In this document: positions 1-7,365 of the stretch, in pieces | Position numbering within the stretch: the first letter of the stretch is position 1 | Layout: each line of letters starts with the position of its first letter | DNA from: an uncultured Bacteroidales bacterium | GTDB taxonomy: Bacteria; Bacteroidota; Bacteroidia; Bacteroidales; UBA932 | DNA: 10,264 nt | Assembly (NCBI GenBank): GCA_934667175.1 | Contig: CAKULN010000076.1 | Coordinates: 1 to 10,264, forward strand | Reading direction: 5' to 3' | Program-made: the position numbers and the translations under genes | The notes under the pieces: generated by a model | Seen by the model: the letters and a program-made list of their open reading frames with translations, nothing else | Told to the model about the DNA's origin: nothing | Databases searched by the model: none

Positions 1-117
1 TTTAAAAGAATCAACGCTCTTCATTTTCGTTCTCGGTACTTGTTGTACTTCCTTCAGTCTTTTCAATGAACTTGTTTTTGCATTCCTGTTCAGATCGTTT
101 GTGTTTCGTTCCGAACG
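1..117 (-). other. Probable leader of an rRNA operon (gene itself outside window)
   Basis: This is the start of a transcript made leftwards from the strong promoter at 124-154. On the minus strand it contains GTTCATTGA (71 to 63), which resembles the boxA-like antitermination element ahead of Bacteroidota 16S genes, followed by two AAGTAC direct repeats (50-45 and 41-36). There is no long open frame. One ATG at 24 to 22 opens MKSVDSFK and stays open to the window edge, so a protein gene starting here is the alternative reading. The rRNA interpretation rests on promoter strength, the roughly 90-base leader and the boxA-like element. No 16S sequence is visible. Confidence 0.5.
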
Positions 118-127
118 GGAATGCAAA
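77..127. repeat. 15-bp inverted repeat over the -7 element and early leader
   Basis: The plus strand reads GAACGGGAATGCAAA at 113-127, and the minus strand reads GAACAGGAATGCAAA from 91 to 77. That is 14 of 15 matches, with a 21-base spacer. The right arm includes the CAAA half of the -7 element and the likely start site, and the left arm lies about 30-40 bases into the transcript. Because the right arm is only partly transcribed, a DNA-level role (operator-like site) is as plausible as an RNA hairpin. The function is unknown. Confidence 0.55.
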
Positions 128-154
128 GGTAGACATTATTTTCGAACCTGCAAA
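124..154 (-). promoter_or_regulatory. Strong near-consensus Bacteroidota promoter, stable-RNA type
   Basis: On the minus strand, TTTG (154 to 151) is followed after exactly 19 bases by TACCTTTG (131 to 124). This fits the Bacteroides primary-sigma consensus of TTTG at -33 and TAnnTTTG at -7. Just upstream (155-183) is a tract of A and T runs resembling the UP elements of rRNA promoters. It covers the last codons of the glycosyltransferase gene. Transcription should begin near 117 and run leftwards out of the window. This is the best promoter match in the window. Confidence 0.8.
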
Positions 155-171
155 CTTTTTCGCAAAAATTT

Positions 172-1587
172 TTAACTTTTTTTGTTCATCTTAATTCTTG
201 CCTGAAGCTCCCAAGTACGTATCCTATCCTTATACAAGTTGTTAGCGTTTACTTTGTCAATGTCAAGCGAAGCATCGGAATTATCATCCCAACGACGACA
301 ATTATAGACAACATCGTAAATTCTGCCTATCTGGTACTCTCTGGAGACACGAAGGCCGACAGCATAATCCTCTCCATACTTGGTCGTAGGGAAGTTGATT
401 TCACGAAGCATCGGAACATAGAATCCACGAGGAGCGCCAAGCCCGTTGATGCGGAGGGCGTTGTTGCGTCCGTTCTCTGGAGTCCACTCACGGTGGTCAA
501 TGATTCCCGGAGGCAAGGTCTCCATCTGGAAATTGGTCATCCTGTAGGTGCCTACAACCATGGCACAGTTCTGGGCATAGAAAGCGTCAACGAATTTCTG
601 GACGGTATTCTCATCATAATAGACATCGTCCGAGTCAAGCTGAATGGCGAACTTTCCACACTTGGGATGGTGAAGGGCGGCGTTCCAGTTGCCTCCGATG
701 GCATGATAGCTTTTATCCTGAGCGATGTAGACAAGTTTAGGGTCATCAATAAACTTCTTGATCACATCAACGGTCCCATCAGTCGAGTTGTCATCTACCA
801 CGATCACATTATACTTAAAGGATGTTTTCTGGCTCAAAGCCGAAGTCAAGGCATCACCTATTGTACGGACCCTATTCTTGCAAGGAATGACAACCGAGGC
901 TTCATATTCAAAGGAATCATCCGAGAACTCGATGTGCTTGAAAGTCGGCTCAAGGTAGCCCCCGACATCCTTAAGATGCTGGGTACAAGCTTTTTCCATC
1001 TCGATCTGCACGGCACGGTTCTTCGGATCCACATAATCGAAGAGCTTCTCTCCTGACTTGCGGGTGTCAGTCTCGATCTCGTAGTAGAGATATTCATTAA
1101 TATGCACAAGGCTTCCCTTCTGGGAGACCTTCAAACGAAGGTCATACAGGCCGGCATATTCATAGTCAACATTCATCCTGGCAACGGCTTCCTTGAGGGC
1201 GGAGGTTCTGTAAATCATCACTGAACCGAAATCGAAGTCATCGCGGAGCGCCCCCTGCTGACAGTCAATTACAGGAGCGAAGGCACGGTTGCCGTCAACC
1301 TCATTGAAATGATCCGCGTAAACCATCGCGGCGGAAGAGTCCTCAGCGATGGAAAGAAAACGCTCAAGGGCAAACTGACCGAAACTGAGTTCAGTCGCCT
1401 TGGTGTAAATCATCGTGAATGGAGCTGTCGCGGTCTGTGCGATCTTTCTGACACTGGCGGTGCTTTTGAATATAGTCGCGTCAATAAACTCAACCTTGGC
1501 GACCTCCTCCTCAGTGCGAAGGTTGGCTGCGGTCACAGCAACCTGATCTTCGCTGACAAAGGGAACAAAACAATCTATTCTTTTCAT
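172..1587 (-). CDS. Family 2 glycosyltransferase with two GT-A modules
   Basis: A 471-residue cytoplasmic protein with no signal peptide or membrane helix. The C-terminal module (about 228-460) is a canonical GT2 domain: SVVIPCKNR near 231-239, the nucleotide-binding VVDDNSTDGT at 263-272, the metal-binding DSDD at 318-321 and a likely catalytic ED at 406-407. The N-terminal module (about 1-225) looks like a second, degenerate GT-A fold: YADHF at 90-94 sits where an acidic motif would be, followed by RDDFDFGSVMIYR at 115-127, and I see no proper DxD. It probably transfers a sugar from a nucleotide donor during surface polysaccharide or glycolipid assembly; donor and acceptor cannot be told. 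It stands alone, diverging from the peptidase operon and running towards the rRNA-type promoter. No terminator is visible after its TAA stop. The family is secure, the specific role is not. Confidence 0.88.
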   Translation of the reverse strand: MKRIDCFVPFVSEDQVAVTAANLRTEEEVAKVEFIDATIFKSTASVRKIAQTATAPFTMIYTKATELSFGQFALERFLSIAEDSSAAMVYADHFNEVDGNRAFAPVIDCQQGALRDDFDFGSVMIYRTSALKEAVARMNVDYEYAGLYDLRLKVSQKGSLVHINEYLYYEIETDTRKSGEKLFDYVDPKNRAVQIEMEKACTQHLKDVGGYLEPTFKHIEFSDDSFEYEASVVIPCKNRVRTIGDALTSALSQKTSFKYNVIVVDDNSTDGTVDVIKKFIDDPKLVYIAQDKSYHAIGGNWNAALHHPKCGKFAIQLDSDDVYYDENTVQKFVDAFYAQNCAMVVGTYRMTNFQMETLPPGIIDHREWTPENGRNNALRINGLGAPRGFYVPMLREINFPTTKYGEDYAVGLRVSREYQIGRIYDVVYNCRRWDDNSDASLDIDKVNANNLYKDRIRTWELQARIKMNKKS

Positions 1588-1618
1588 ATAATTCTAGGAA
1601 TATTAATTCTAGCAGACG

Positions 1619-1626
1619 CAAAAATA
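1619..1626 (-). promoter_or_regulatory. Promoter -7 element for the glycosyltransferase
   Basis: The minus strand reads TATTTTTG from 1626 to 1619, matching TAnnTTTG, 31 bases upstream of the ATG. No good -33 TTTG lies at the expected spacing. The predicted short leader (about 1588-1612) contains AATTCTAG twice (plus strand 1590-1597 and 1605-1612). The A/T richness of the region weakens the call. Confidence 0.45.
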
Positions 1627-1650
1627 AGTAAAAATTTCGGTAAAAATTGA

Positions 1651-1658
1651 TACATTTG
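1651..1658 (+). promoter_or_regulatory. Promoter -7 element for the peptidase operon
   Basis: TACATTTG matches TAnnTTTG exactly and lies 80 bases ahead of the peptidase ATG. The -33 region (about 1627-1632) has no clear TTTG. It is divergent from, and about 25 bases away from, the glycosyltransferase -7 element, so the two promoters share upstream DNA and may interfere. The untranslated leader would be roughly 75 bases. Confidence 0.5.
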
Positions 1659-1738
1659 TCAAATAGTCACGAAGGGCGTGCGGACAACCGTTCCCCGAAT
1701 GCTGAACAAGATTTATCATAGGCAGTATCTGCCGGCTA

Positions 1739-4700
1739 ATGTTTATGAATATGACCATGAGAAGAACAATGATTCTGGCGGCAGCCATCTTGGCGACCGC
1801 CACTGCGATGGCAGCACAAGAAACGCCCAAGTGGCTTAGAAAAAGCGCCATTTCACCAGACGGAAGCAAGGTGGCGTTCTGTTACAAAGGTGACCTTTTC
1901 ACCGTGGGAATAAACGGAGGAAGGGCCCTGCAAATCACGACTAATCAAGCCTATGATTCCGACCCTCTTTGGACACCGGACGGGAAGAAGATCGTCTTTT
2001 CCTCTTACCGGGCAGGCTCCAAGGACATATTCATCACATCAGCTGAAGGCGGTGCTCCGAAGAGACTTACTGACTATCCTGGCAACGAGACCCCTCTTTG
2101 CGTTCTGGATGGAGGTAGAGTGCTGTTTCAGGCGTCAATCCAGCAGGATGCTTTGTACGGAGGATTCCCAGGAAGTCCGCAGATCTGGCAGGTGGACGAA
2201 AATTCAGGACGGCCACAACTTGTCACTTCTCTTCCGATTATGGCGATGAGTGCCAATAGCAATGGCGAAATCATCTACGAAGACTACAAAGGCTACGAGG
2301 ATCCGCTGCGCAAGCATCATAAATCATCTGTCACAAGGGACATCTGGCTGTACAAGCCTGACGGAGCGCAGGGTGAAAGATTCCGTGTCACCGGTGACGG
2401 TACATTCACGAAGCTGACCTCTTTCGCGGGAGAGGACAGGAATCCTGTCTTTGCCGCTGACGGAAAGACTTATTATTATATATCTGAGGCTGACGGAACG
2501 CTGAACGTTTACAGAGCGTCCACTGACAATCCGGGACAGACTGCACAACTGACCAAATTCAAGGACAATCCAGTGAGATTCCTTTCGGTTGCCGGGAACG
2601 GTACCCTCTGCTTCTCATGGAACGGAGACCTCTACACCATGAAGGAAGGCAGTGAACCTCAAAAACTTGACATCACCGTTGCAAAGGACGAGACCGAGAA
2701 TGATGTTGAATATCTCACTTTCTCTGCCGGTGCATCATCAATGGCCGTCTCCCCTGACGGTAAGGAAATCGCTGTCGTGATTAGAGGTGATGTGTTCGTC
2801 ACCTCAGCGGACTACAAGACGACAAAAAGAATCACCAACACCCCAGAGCAGGAGCGCAATGTCAGCTTCTCAAAGGATGGACGCGAACTGTACTATTCAT
2901 CGGAAAGAAACGGTCATTGGGGAATATACAAGACCTCGCTGACAGACAAGAAGGAAAAGAGATTTACCTACGCCACCAAGTTTAAGGAGGAGCTTGTTAC
3001 TTCAGAAGGCGAGACCTGCTTCCAACCGGTTGTCTCTCCAGACGGAAAGTGGGTGGCATTCCTGCGCGACAGGACCGAGCTGGTCATCAAATCGACTAAA
3101 GACGGGAAAGAGAAGTCTCTGCTCAAGGGAGTCAACTACTCCTACGCTGACGGAGATCAGGAATTCGAGTGGAGTCCTGACAGCAGGTACCTCCTGAGCA
3201 ACTATCAGATCAACGGTGGCTGGAATAATTCGGACATAGCATTGATTGACATCGAGAGCGGTGAGATCACGAACCTTACCCAGAGCGGCTACTCTGACGG
3301 CAACTTCAAATGGGCTCTCAAGGGCAAGGCAATGGCTTGGGAATCAGACAAGGACGGCTACCGCAGCCACGGGAGCTGGGGAGCGGAGAACGACATCTAC
3401 ATCATGTTCTTTGACGGCAAGGAGATGACAAAGTTCTATCAGGACAAGGAGGATGCGGAGATCGCCAAGGCCTTGGAGGACGGAGACAAATCCGAGAAAA
3501 AGATAGAAAAAGAAGAGAAAAAGGAGAAAAAGGATTCTGTGAAGCAAGCTGCGAAGCCTGAGAAACTGGTTCTTGACCTTGAGAACAGGGACTACCGGAC
3601 AGCTCGTCTTACCAGAATCTCCGGCAGACTAGGAGACTTCTACCTCACCCAAGACGGGACAAAGTTGTTCTACACCAAGCTGTTGGAGAAGAGCTACGAT
3701 CTTTGCCAGATGGACGTGAAGAAAGGTGACGTCAAGGTCATCAAGAAAGGTGTGAGAGGAGCGTTGATCCCATCTGCGGACGACAAATACCTGTATGTAT
3801 TCACGGGGAGCACCATCACGAAACTAACGATTGCTAGTGGAGCAACGAGCGCCATAACTTTCTCAGGCGACTACGAGTTCAAGCCTAAGGCGGAAAGGGA
3901 CTACATCTTCGGACATGTCTGGAAACAGGTGAATGAGAAATTCTACGACCCTCAGATTCATGGGATCGACTGGGAGGGCTACAAGAAGAACTATGAACAG
4001 TTCATGCCTTACATCGCCAACAATTTCGACTTCCAGGATCTTCTTTCAGAGATGCTCGGAGAACTCAACGGTTCGCACACCGGAGCGAGGTACTACAGCC
4101 GTTCAAAGTACACGATGGGTTGGCTTGGAGCCATCTATGACTATGATTACGAAGGTGATGGACTTAAGATAGCCGAGATTCTTCCTGGCGGAGCGCTCAA
4201 TCTGGCCGACTCGGAGATCAAGGCTGGAGACATCATTGAATCCATTGACGGTCAGCCGATAAAGGCAGGAGAAAGCTGGTTCGGACTGCTCAGGAACAAG
4301 GCAGGGAAAAAGGTGGCCGTTGTGGTGAAGAAAGGCAAGAAAGAGGTGGAACTGTTCGTTGAGCCGGGATATTCAGAATACTCTCTTATGTACCGTAGAT
4401 GGGTGAAGCAGAGAGAGGAGATGACCGACAAGTTGTCGGGCGGCACAGTTGGCTACGCCCATGTTCAGGGGATGGACTCTCCAAGCTTCAGGACGGTGTA
4501 TTCAAAGCTCCTTGGCAAGTACAGGGCGGCAGACGCCGCTGTGGTTGACACCAGGCACAACGGTGGCGGCTGGCTGCATGATGACCTCGCGACCTTCCTG
4601 AGCGGCAAGGAATATATCCGTTTCACCCCTCGCGGGCAGTACATCGGCAGTGAGCCGTACAACAAATGGAGGAAGCCTTCATGCGTGCTGATGTGCGAGG

Positions 4701-4993
4701 ACAACTACTCGGATGCCTGCGGCTTCCCTTACACGTACAGGACTCTTGGTGTGGGCAAGCTGATCGGTATGCCTGTTCCGGGCACGATGACGGCCGTCTG
4801 GTGGGAAACCCAGATCAACGGCATGGTGTTTGGAATCCCACAGGTCGGCTCATTCGGCCTTAAGGAGGGCAGATACCTTGAGAATCTGCAGATTGAGCCA
4901 GACATCAAGGTTGACAATGACCCTGCATCCGTCCTTAGGGGCGAAGACAAGCAGCTTGAGGCGGCAGTCAAGGAGATGATGAAAACAAAATAA
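1739..4993 (+). CDS. Exported tricorn-like S41 peptidase
   Basis: A 1084-residue protein with the tricorn protease layout. A signal peptide (RR at 8-9, hydrophobic 10-24, likely cleavage at AA/QE after 26) sends it to the periplasm or cell surface, unlike archaeal tricorn. Beta-propeller repeats follow to about 700, with PD40-type motifs such as ISPDGSKVAF (38-47) and WTPDGKKIVFSS (78-89). Next come a helical core (about 718-790), a PDZ domain (about 790-876) and the C-terminal catalytic core. Candidate active-site residues, by spacing to the Thermoplasma enzyme, are S779-H780, S991-D992 and E1048; DTRHNGGG at 937-944 is the S41 signature. It probably trims peptides in the envelope. A Lys/Glu-only stretch (584-598) interrupts the second propeller. 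Start: ATG codons also occur at residues 3, 5 and 7; M5 or M7 would still give a normal signal peptide. It is the first gene of a three-gene operon. Confidence 0.9.
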   Translation: MFMNMTMRRTMILAAAILATATAMAAQETPKWLRKSAISPDGSKVAFCYKGDLFTVGINGGRALQITTNQAYDSDPLWTPDGKKIVFSSYRAGSKDIFITSAEGGAPKRLTDYPGNETPLCVLDGGRVLFQASIQQDALYGGFPGSPQIWQVDENSGRPQLVTSLPIMAMSANSNGEIIYEDYKGYEDPLRKHHKSSVTRDIWLYKPDGAQGERFRVTGDGTFTKLTSFAGEDRNPVFAADGKTYYYISEADGTLNVYRASTDNPGQTAQLTKFKDNPVRFLSVAGNGTLCFSWNGDLYTMKEGSEPQKLDITVAKDETENDVEYLTFSAGASSMAVSPDGKEIAVVIRGDVFVTSADYKTTKRITNTPEQERNVSFSKDGRELYYSSERNGHWGIYKTSLTDKKEKRFTYATKFKEELVTSEGETCFQPVVSPDGKWVAFLRDRTELVIKSTKDGKEKSLLKGVNYSYADGDQEFEWSPDSRYLLSNYQINGGWNNSDIALIDIESGEITNLTQSGYSDGNFKWALKGKAMAWESDKDGYRSHGSWGAENDIYIMFFDGKEMTKFYQDKEDAEIAKALEDGDKSEKKIEKEEKKEKKDSVKQAAKPEKLVLDLENRDYRTARLTRISGRLGDFYLTQDGTKLFYTKLLEKSYDLCQMDVKKGDVKVIKKGVRGALIPSADDKYLYVFTGSTITKLTIASGATSAITFSGDYEFKPKAERDYIFGHVWKQVNEKFYDPQIHGIDWEGYKKNYEQFMPYIANNFDFQDLLSEMLGELNGSHTGARYYSRSKYTMGWLGAIYDYDYEGDGLKIAEILPGGALNLADSEIKAGDIIESIDGQPIKAGESWFGLLRNKAGKKVAVVVKKGKKEVELFVEPGYSEYSLMYRRWVKQREEMTDKLSGGTVGYAHVQGMDSPSFRTVYSKLLGKYRAADAAVVDTRHNGGGWLHDDLATFLSGKEYIRFTPRGQYIGSEPYNKWRKPSCVLMCEDNYSDACGFPYTYRTLGVGKLIGMPVPGTMTAVWWETQINGMVFGIPQVGSFGLKEGRYLENLQIEPDIKVDNDPASVLRGEDKQLEAAVKEMMKTK

Positions 4994-5005
4994 CAACTTT
5001 ATACT

Positions 5006-5728
5006 ATGGACAGGAAAGTCGTCATTATTCCTACTTATAATGAGAAGGAAAACATCGAAGCGATCATAAGGAAAGTGTTCTCCCTTGACGGAGACTACAA
5101 CGTGCTCATCATAGATGACGGCTCCCCTGACGGAACCGCTACCATTGTCAAAGGCCTTAAGGCCGAGTTCAGCGACAGGCTGTTCATGATTGAGCGATCT
5201 GGGAAACTCGGACTTGGAACAGCCTATCTGACCGGCTTCAAATGGGCTTTGGAGCAAGGCTACGACTTCATCTTCGAGATGGATGCGGATTTTTCGCACA
5301 ACCCTGAGGATCTTCCAAGGCTCTACAAGGCCTGCGCTGAGTGCGGTGGGGTGGCCATCGGCTCGCGTTACTGCGATGGAATCAGTGTCGTGAACTGGCC
5401 GATCGGCAGAATCCTGATGTCCTACTGTGCGTCTATTTATGTCAAGACAGTCCTCGGAATGAAGATCCACGACTGCACTGCCGGATTCAAGAGCTACAGC
5501 CGCAAGGCGTTGGAAACCATAGACTTGGACGATGTAAGGATGAAGGGCTACGGATTCCAGATCGAGATGAAGTACACAGCCTGGAAACTTGGATTCAAAC
5601 TGGTTGAGGTCCCAATCATATTCGTGAACCGCAAACTCGGCACATCCAAGATGAGCGGTGGCATTTTCGGAGAGGCGTTCTGGGGTGTCATCAAATTGAA
5701 ATTCAGAAAGTTTCACCGCAAAGGATAA
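5006..5728 (+). CDS. Polyprenol-phosphate mannose synthase (DPM1-like GT2)
   Basis: 240 residues, the length of single-domain dolichol-phosphate mannose synthases. It should move mannose from GDP-mannose to a polyprenyl phosphate (undecaprenyl in bacteria) at the inner face of the cytoplasmic membrane. Visible motifs are IIPTYNEKENI (7-17), IIDDGSPDGT (35-44), metal-binding DAD (93-95), GSRYCDG (119-125), NWPIGR (130-135), HDCTAGFKSY (155-164), GYGFQIEMKY (181-190) and EVPIIFVNRKLGTSKMSG (201-218), the last three being characteristic of the DPM1 family. There are no C-terminal membrane helices, so it is of the soluble or peripheral type. It starts 12 bases after the peptidase stop and ends 3 bases before dihydroorotase, so it is surely co-transcribed. 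Other polyprenyl-phosphate sugar synthases (glucose, GlcNAc) are related; mannose is the best guess. Confidence 0.88.
   Translation: MDRKVVIIPTYNEKENIEAIIRKVFSLDGDYNVLIIDDGSPDGTATIVKGLKAEFSDRLFMIERSGKLGLGTAYLTGFKWALEQGYDFIFEMDADFSHNPEDLPRLYKACAECGGVAIGSRYCDGISVVNWPIGRILMSYCASIYVKTVLGMKIHDCTAGFKSYSRKALETIDLDDVRMKGYGFQIEMKYTAWKLGFKLVEVPIIFVNRKLGTSKMSGGIFGEAFWGVIKLKFRKFHRKG
5720..5725 (+). promoter_or_regulatory. Shine-Dalgarno-like AAAGGA for dihydroorotase
   Basis: AAAGGA lies six bases before the ATG at 5732, inside the last codons of the mannose synthase gene. It supports this start and suggests translational coupling. The neighbouring genes lack such a site, as is usual in Bacteroidota. 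Confidence 0.4.
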
Positions 5729-5731
5729 CCT

Positions 5732-7180
5732 ATGGCAAGAACATTACTGATCAATGCGACCATAGTGACGGGGGCTTCCACTAAAAAGGGAGCCCTTGCC
5801 ATTGATGGCGAGCGGATTGCGGGAATATGGCTCCGCAGCGATTCTGATTCCAACGATTCCGAGGCTCTGCGTGTTTTCCCTGACGCTGAGGTCATTGACT
5901 TGGATGGCAAGGTACTGATGGCCGGAGGAATAGATGCGCATGTGCATTTCCGCGAGCCAGGGTTGGAATGGAAAGCCGACATCGAAAGCGAGTCAAAGGC
6001 CGCGCTGCTCGGAGGAGTCACCTCCTTCATGGACATGCCGAACACCATTCCTCCGACGACCGATGCTGATGCGCTACAAGACAAGCTGAACCGTGCCCAT
6101 GGGCGTTCATGGGCGAACTACGGCTTTCACATCGGGGCCACAAACGGCAATGCAGCGATGCTCCGTGAATATCTTGCCGAAGGCCTCAGTGAGAAGTTCG
6201 GAGGTATCAAGGTCTTCATGGGATCATCCACCGGGAATATGCTCGTGGACGACAAAGGGGCTCTTTCCGATTTGTTCAGGATTCAAGGCAAGCCGATTCT
6301 CATCCACAGCGAGGACGAGGGGATCATCAAAGCTAATCTGGAGGCTGCCAAGGCTATATTCGGAGAGGATATTCCTTTCAGCGAGCATCCTATGATCCGC
6401 AGCCGCAAGGCCTGCATACGCTCCACAGCAAAAGCGTTGGCCATGGCCATTGAATATGGCACCAGACTCCACGTCCTCCATGTCTCAACAGCCGAGGAGG
6501 TGGAGATGATCCGTGCGGCGAAGATTCACAATCCGAGTATAACAGCCGAGACCTCAGCGAATTACCTTTGGTTCAGCGACAAGGACTACGAGACGTTGAA
6601 GGGAAAGGTGAAGTGCAATCCGGCCATCAAGACGGCCTCAGACCGCGAGGCTTTGAGAAAAGGCCTGGCCGAGGGCATCATCGACACCATCGGATCTGAC
6701 CACGCCCCGCATCTATTGACGGAAAAGGTGGACAACTACCTGAAATGTCCGTCCGGACTGCCTTCCGTGCAGCAATCTCTTTCGGTAGTCATGAAGGTCG
6801 CGGGCATATTCAATGAAGGCAAGGAAGAGGGGCAGTTGACATTGTCCAGAATCGCTTCGGCATTTTCAGAGAAGCCCGCCGAAATCCTCGGAATCAAGGA
6901 ACGAGGCAGCCTGAAAGTCGGCAACTATGCAGACCTCATCGTCATTGACCCTGAGCGGGAATATTCAGTCCAGAACCACGCTGATTTGGTCGGCAATGCT
7001 CACGCTCTGAAATATTCAGTGAAAGACATCGCCTACAAATGCGCTTGGTCCCCTTACGAAGGCACGACGCTTAAAGGCGTGATTGACAAAGTCTTCCTCA
7101 ATGGCATCCAGATCATTGCCGACGGCAGCCTCATCCAAGACTCCCCTTCCGGACAGCCGATCGCGTTCAGTAATCTCTAA
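5732..7180 (+). CDS. pyrC: Dihydroorotase
   Basis: A 482-residue cytoplasmic amidohydrolase for the third step of pyrimidine synthesis, the reversible closure of carbamoyl-aspartate to dihydroorotate. The barrel motifs are all present: GIDAHVHFREPG (66-77) with metal ligands H70 and H72 and substrate-binding R74; MPNTIPPT (102-109) with N104; GGIKVFMGSSTG (157-168) with K160 as the probable carboxylated lysine; LIHSED (190-195) with H192; HVLHVSTAEE (247-256) with H250; and GSDHAPH (321-327) with catalytic D323. The end, CAWSPYEGTTLKG (437-449), is typical of the long bacterial class. It is somewhat longer than the usual roughly 430-450 residues, mainly from a Ser/Asp-rich insert (35-50). It is last in the operon with no other pyrimidine gene beside it. 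Hydantoinase or allantoinase are less likely given the FREPG motif. Confidence 0.93.
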   Translation: MARTLLINATIVTGASTKKGALAIDGERIAGIWLRSDSDSNDSEALRVFPDAEVIDLDGKVLMAGGIDAHVHFREPGLEWKADIESESKAALLGGVTSFMDMPNTIPPTTDADALQDKLNRAHGRSWANYGFHIGATNGNAAMLREYLAEGLSEKFGGIKVFMGSSTGNMLVDDKGALSDLFRIQGKPILIHSEDEGIIKANLEAAKAIFGEDIPFSEHPMIRSRKACIRSTAKALAMAIEYGTRLHVLHVSTAEEVEMIRAAKIHNPSITAETSANYLWFSDKDYETLKGKVKCNPAIKTASDREALRKGLAEGIIDTIGSDHAPHLLTEKVDNYLKCPSGLPSVQQSLSVVMKVAGIFNEGKEEGQLTLSRIASAFSEKPAEILGIKERGSLKVGNYADLIVIDPEREYSVQNHADLVGNAHALKYSVKDIAYKCAWSPYEGTTLKGVIDKVFLNGIQIIADGSLIQDSPSGQPIAFSNL

Positions 7181-7224
7181 GCCTCATAGCAATTAACGGT
7201 CATAATCAGTACCAATTCCACCAT

Positions 7225-7249
7225 GGTCGCTTCGACAGGCTCAGCGACC
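7225..7249. repeat. REP-like palindrome (TTCGACAGGCTCAG core)
   Basis: GGTCGCT (7225-7231) pairs with AGCGACC (7243-7249) around an 11-base loop. The inner sequence, TTCGACAGGCTCAG, is the core of a palindromic intergenic repeat that I recognise from many unrelated bacterial genomes. It sits between two convergent genes, the usual place for such repeats. Only one copy is in the window, so its repetitive nature here rests on recognition, not on counting. Confidence 0.6.
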
Positions 7250-7280
7250 GCGATAAATAAACCACTATCAATCAAGGTGT

Positions 7281-7324
7281 TAGCGTATCGCCTTTAGTTA
7301 ATACCGCCTTAAGACGATACGTTA
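7281..7324. repeat. 44-base interrupted hairpin in the convergent junction
   Basis: TAGCGTATCG (7281-7290) pairs with CGATACGTTA (7315-7324): 10 pairs including one G-T wobble. After a mismatch the stem continues with 7292-7294/7311-7313 and 7296-7297/7308-7309, leaving a ten-base loop. No T-run follows on either strand, so it is not a classical terminator. It may still end or stabilise the 3' ends of the dihydroorotase and transporter transcripts, or belong with the REP-like unit 31 bases away. Confidence 0.5.
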
Positions 7325-7365
7325 TCTAAATGATAATAAGCACATTACCCACCACTCGCTGATTA

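Noticed and set aside
36..50. Paired GTACTT repeats that could suggest a short repeat array
   Set aside because: Only two six-base copies; not enough for CRISPR or iteron structure, and consistent with ordinary rRNA leader sequence.
493..1056. 187-codon plus-strand open frame opposite the glycosyltransferase
   Set aside because: It is antisense to a gene with clear GT2 motifs, has no recognisable family and no promoter; best explained as a codon-bias shadow.
1721..1733. GGCAG-TAT-CTGCC hairpin just ahead of the peptidase start
   Set aside because: Only five pairs with a three-base loop and no ribosome-binding sequence to hide; too weak to call a regulator.
4850..5716. 288-codon minus-strand open frame opposite the mannose synthase
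   Set aside because: It runs through the end of the peptidase gene and nearly all of the mannose synthase, both with firm motifs. Its own translation has no family signature, signal peptide or plausible start region.
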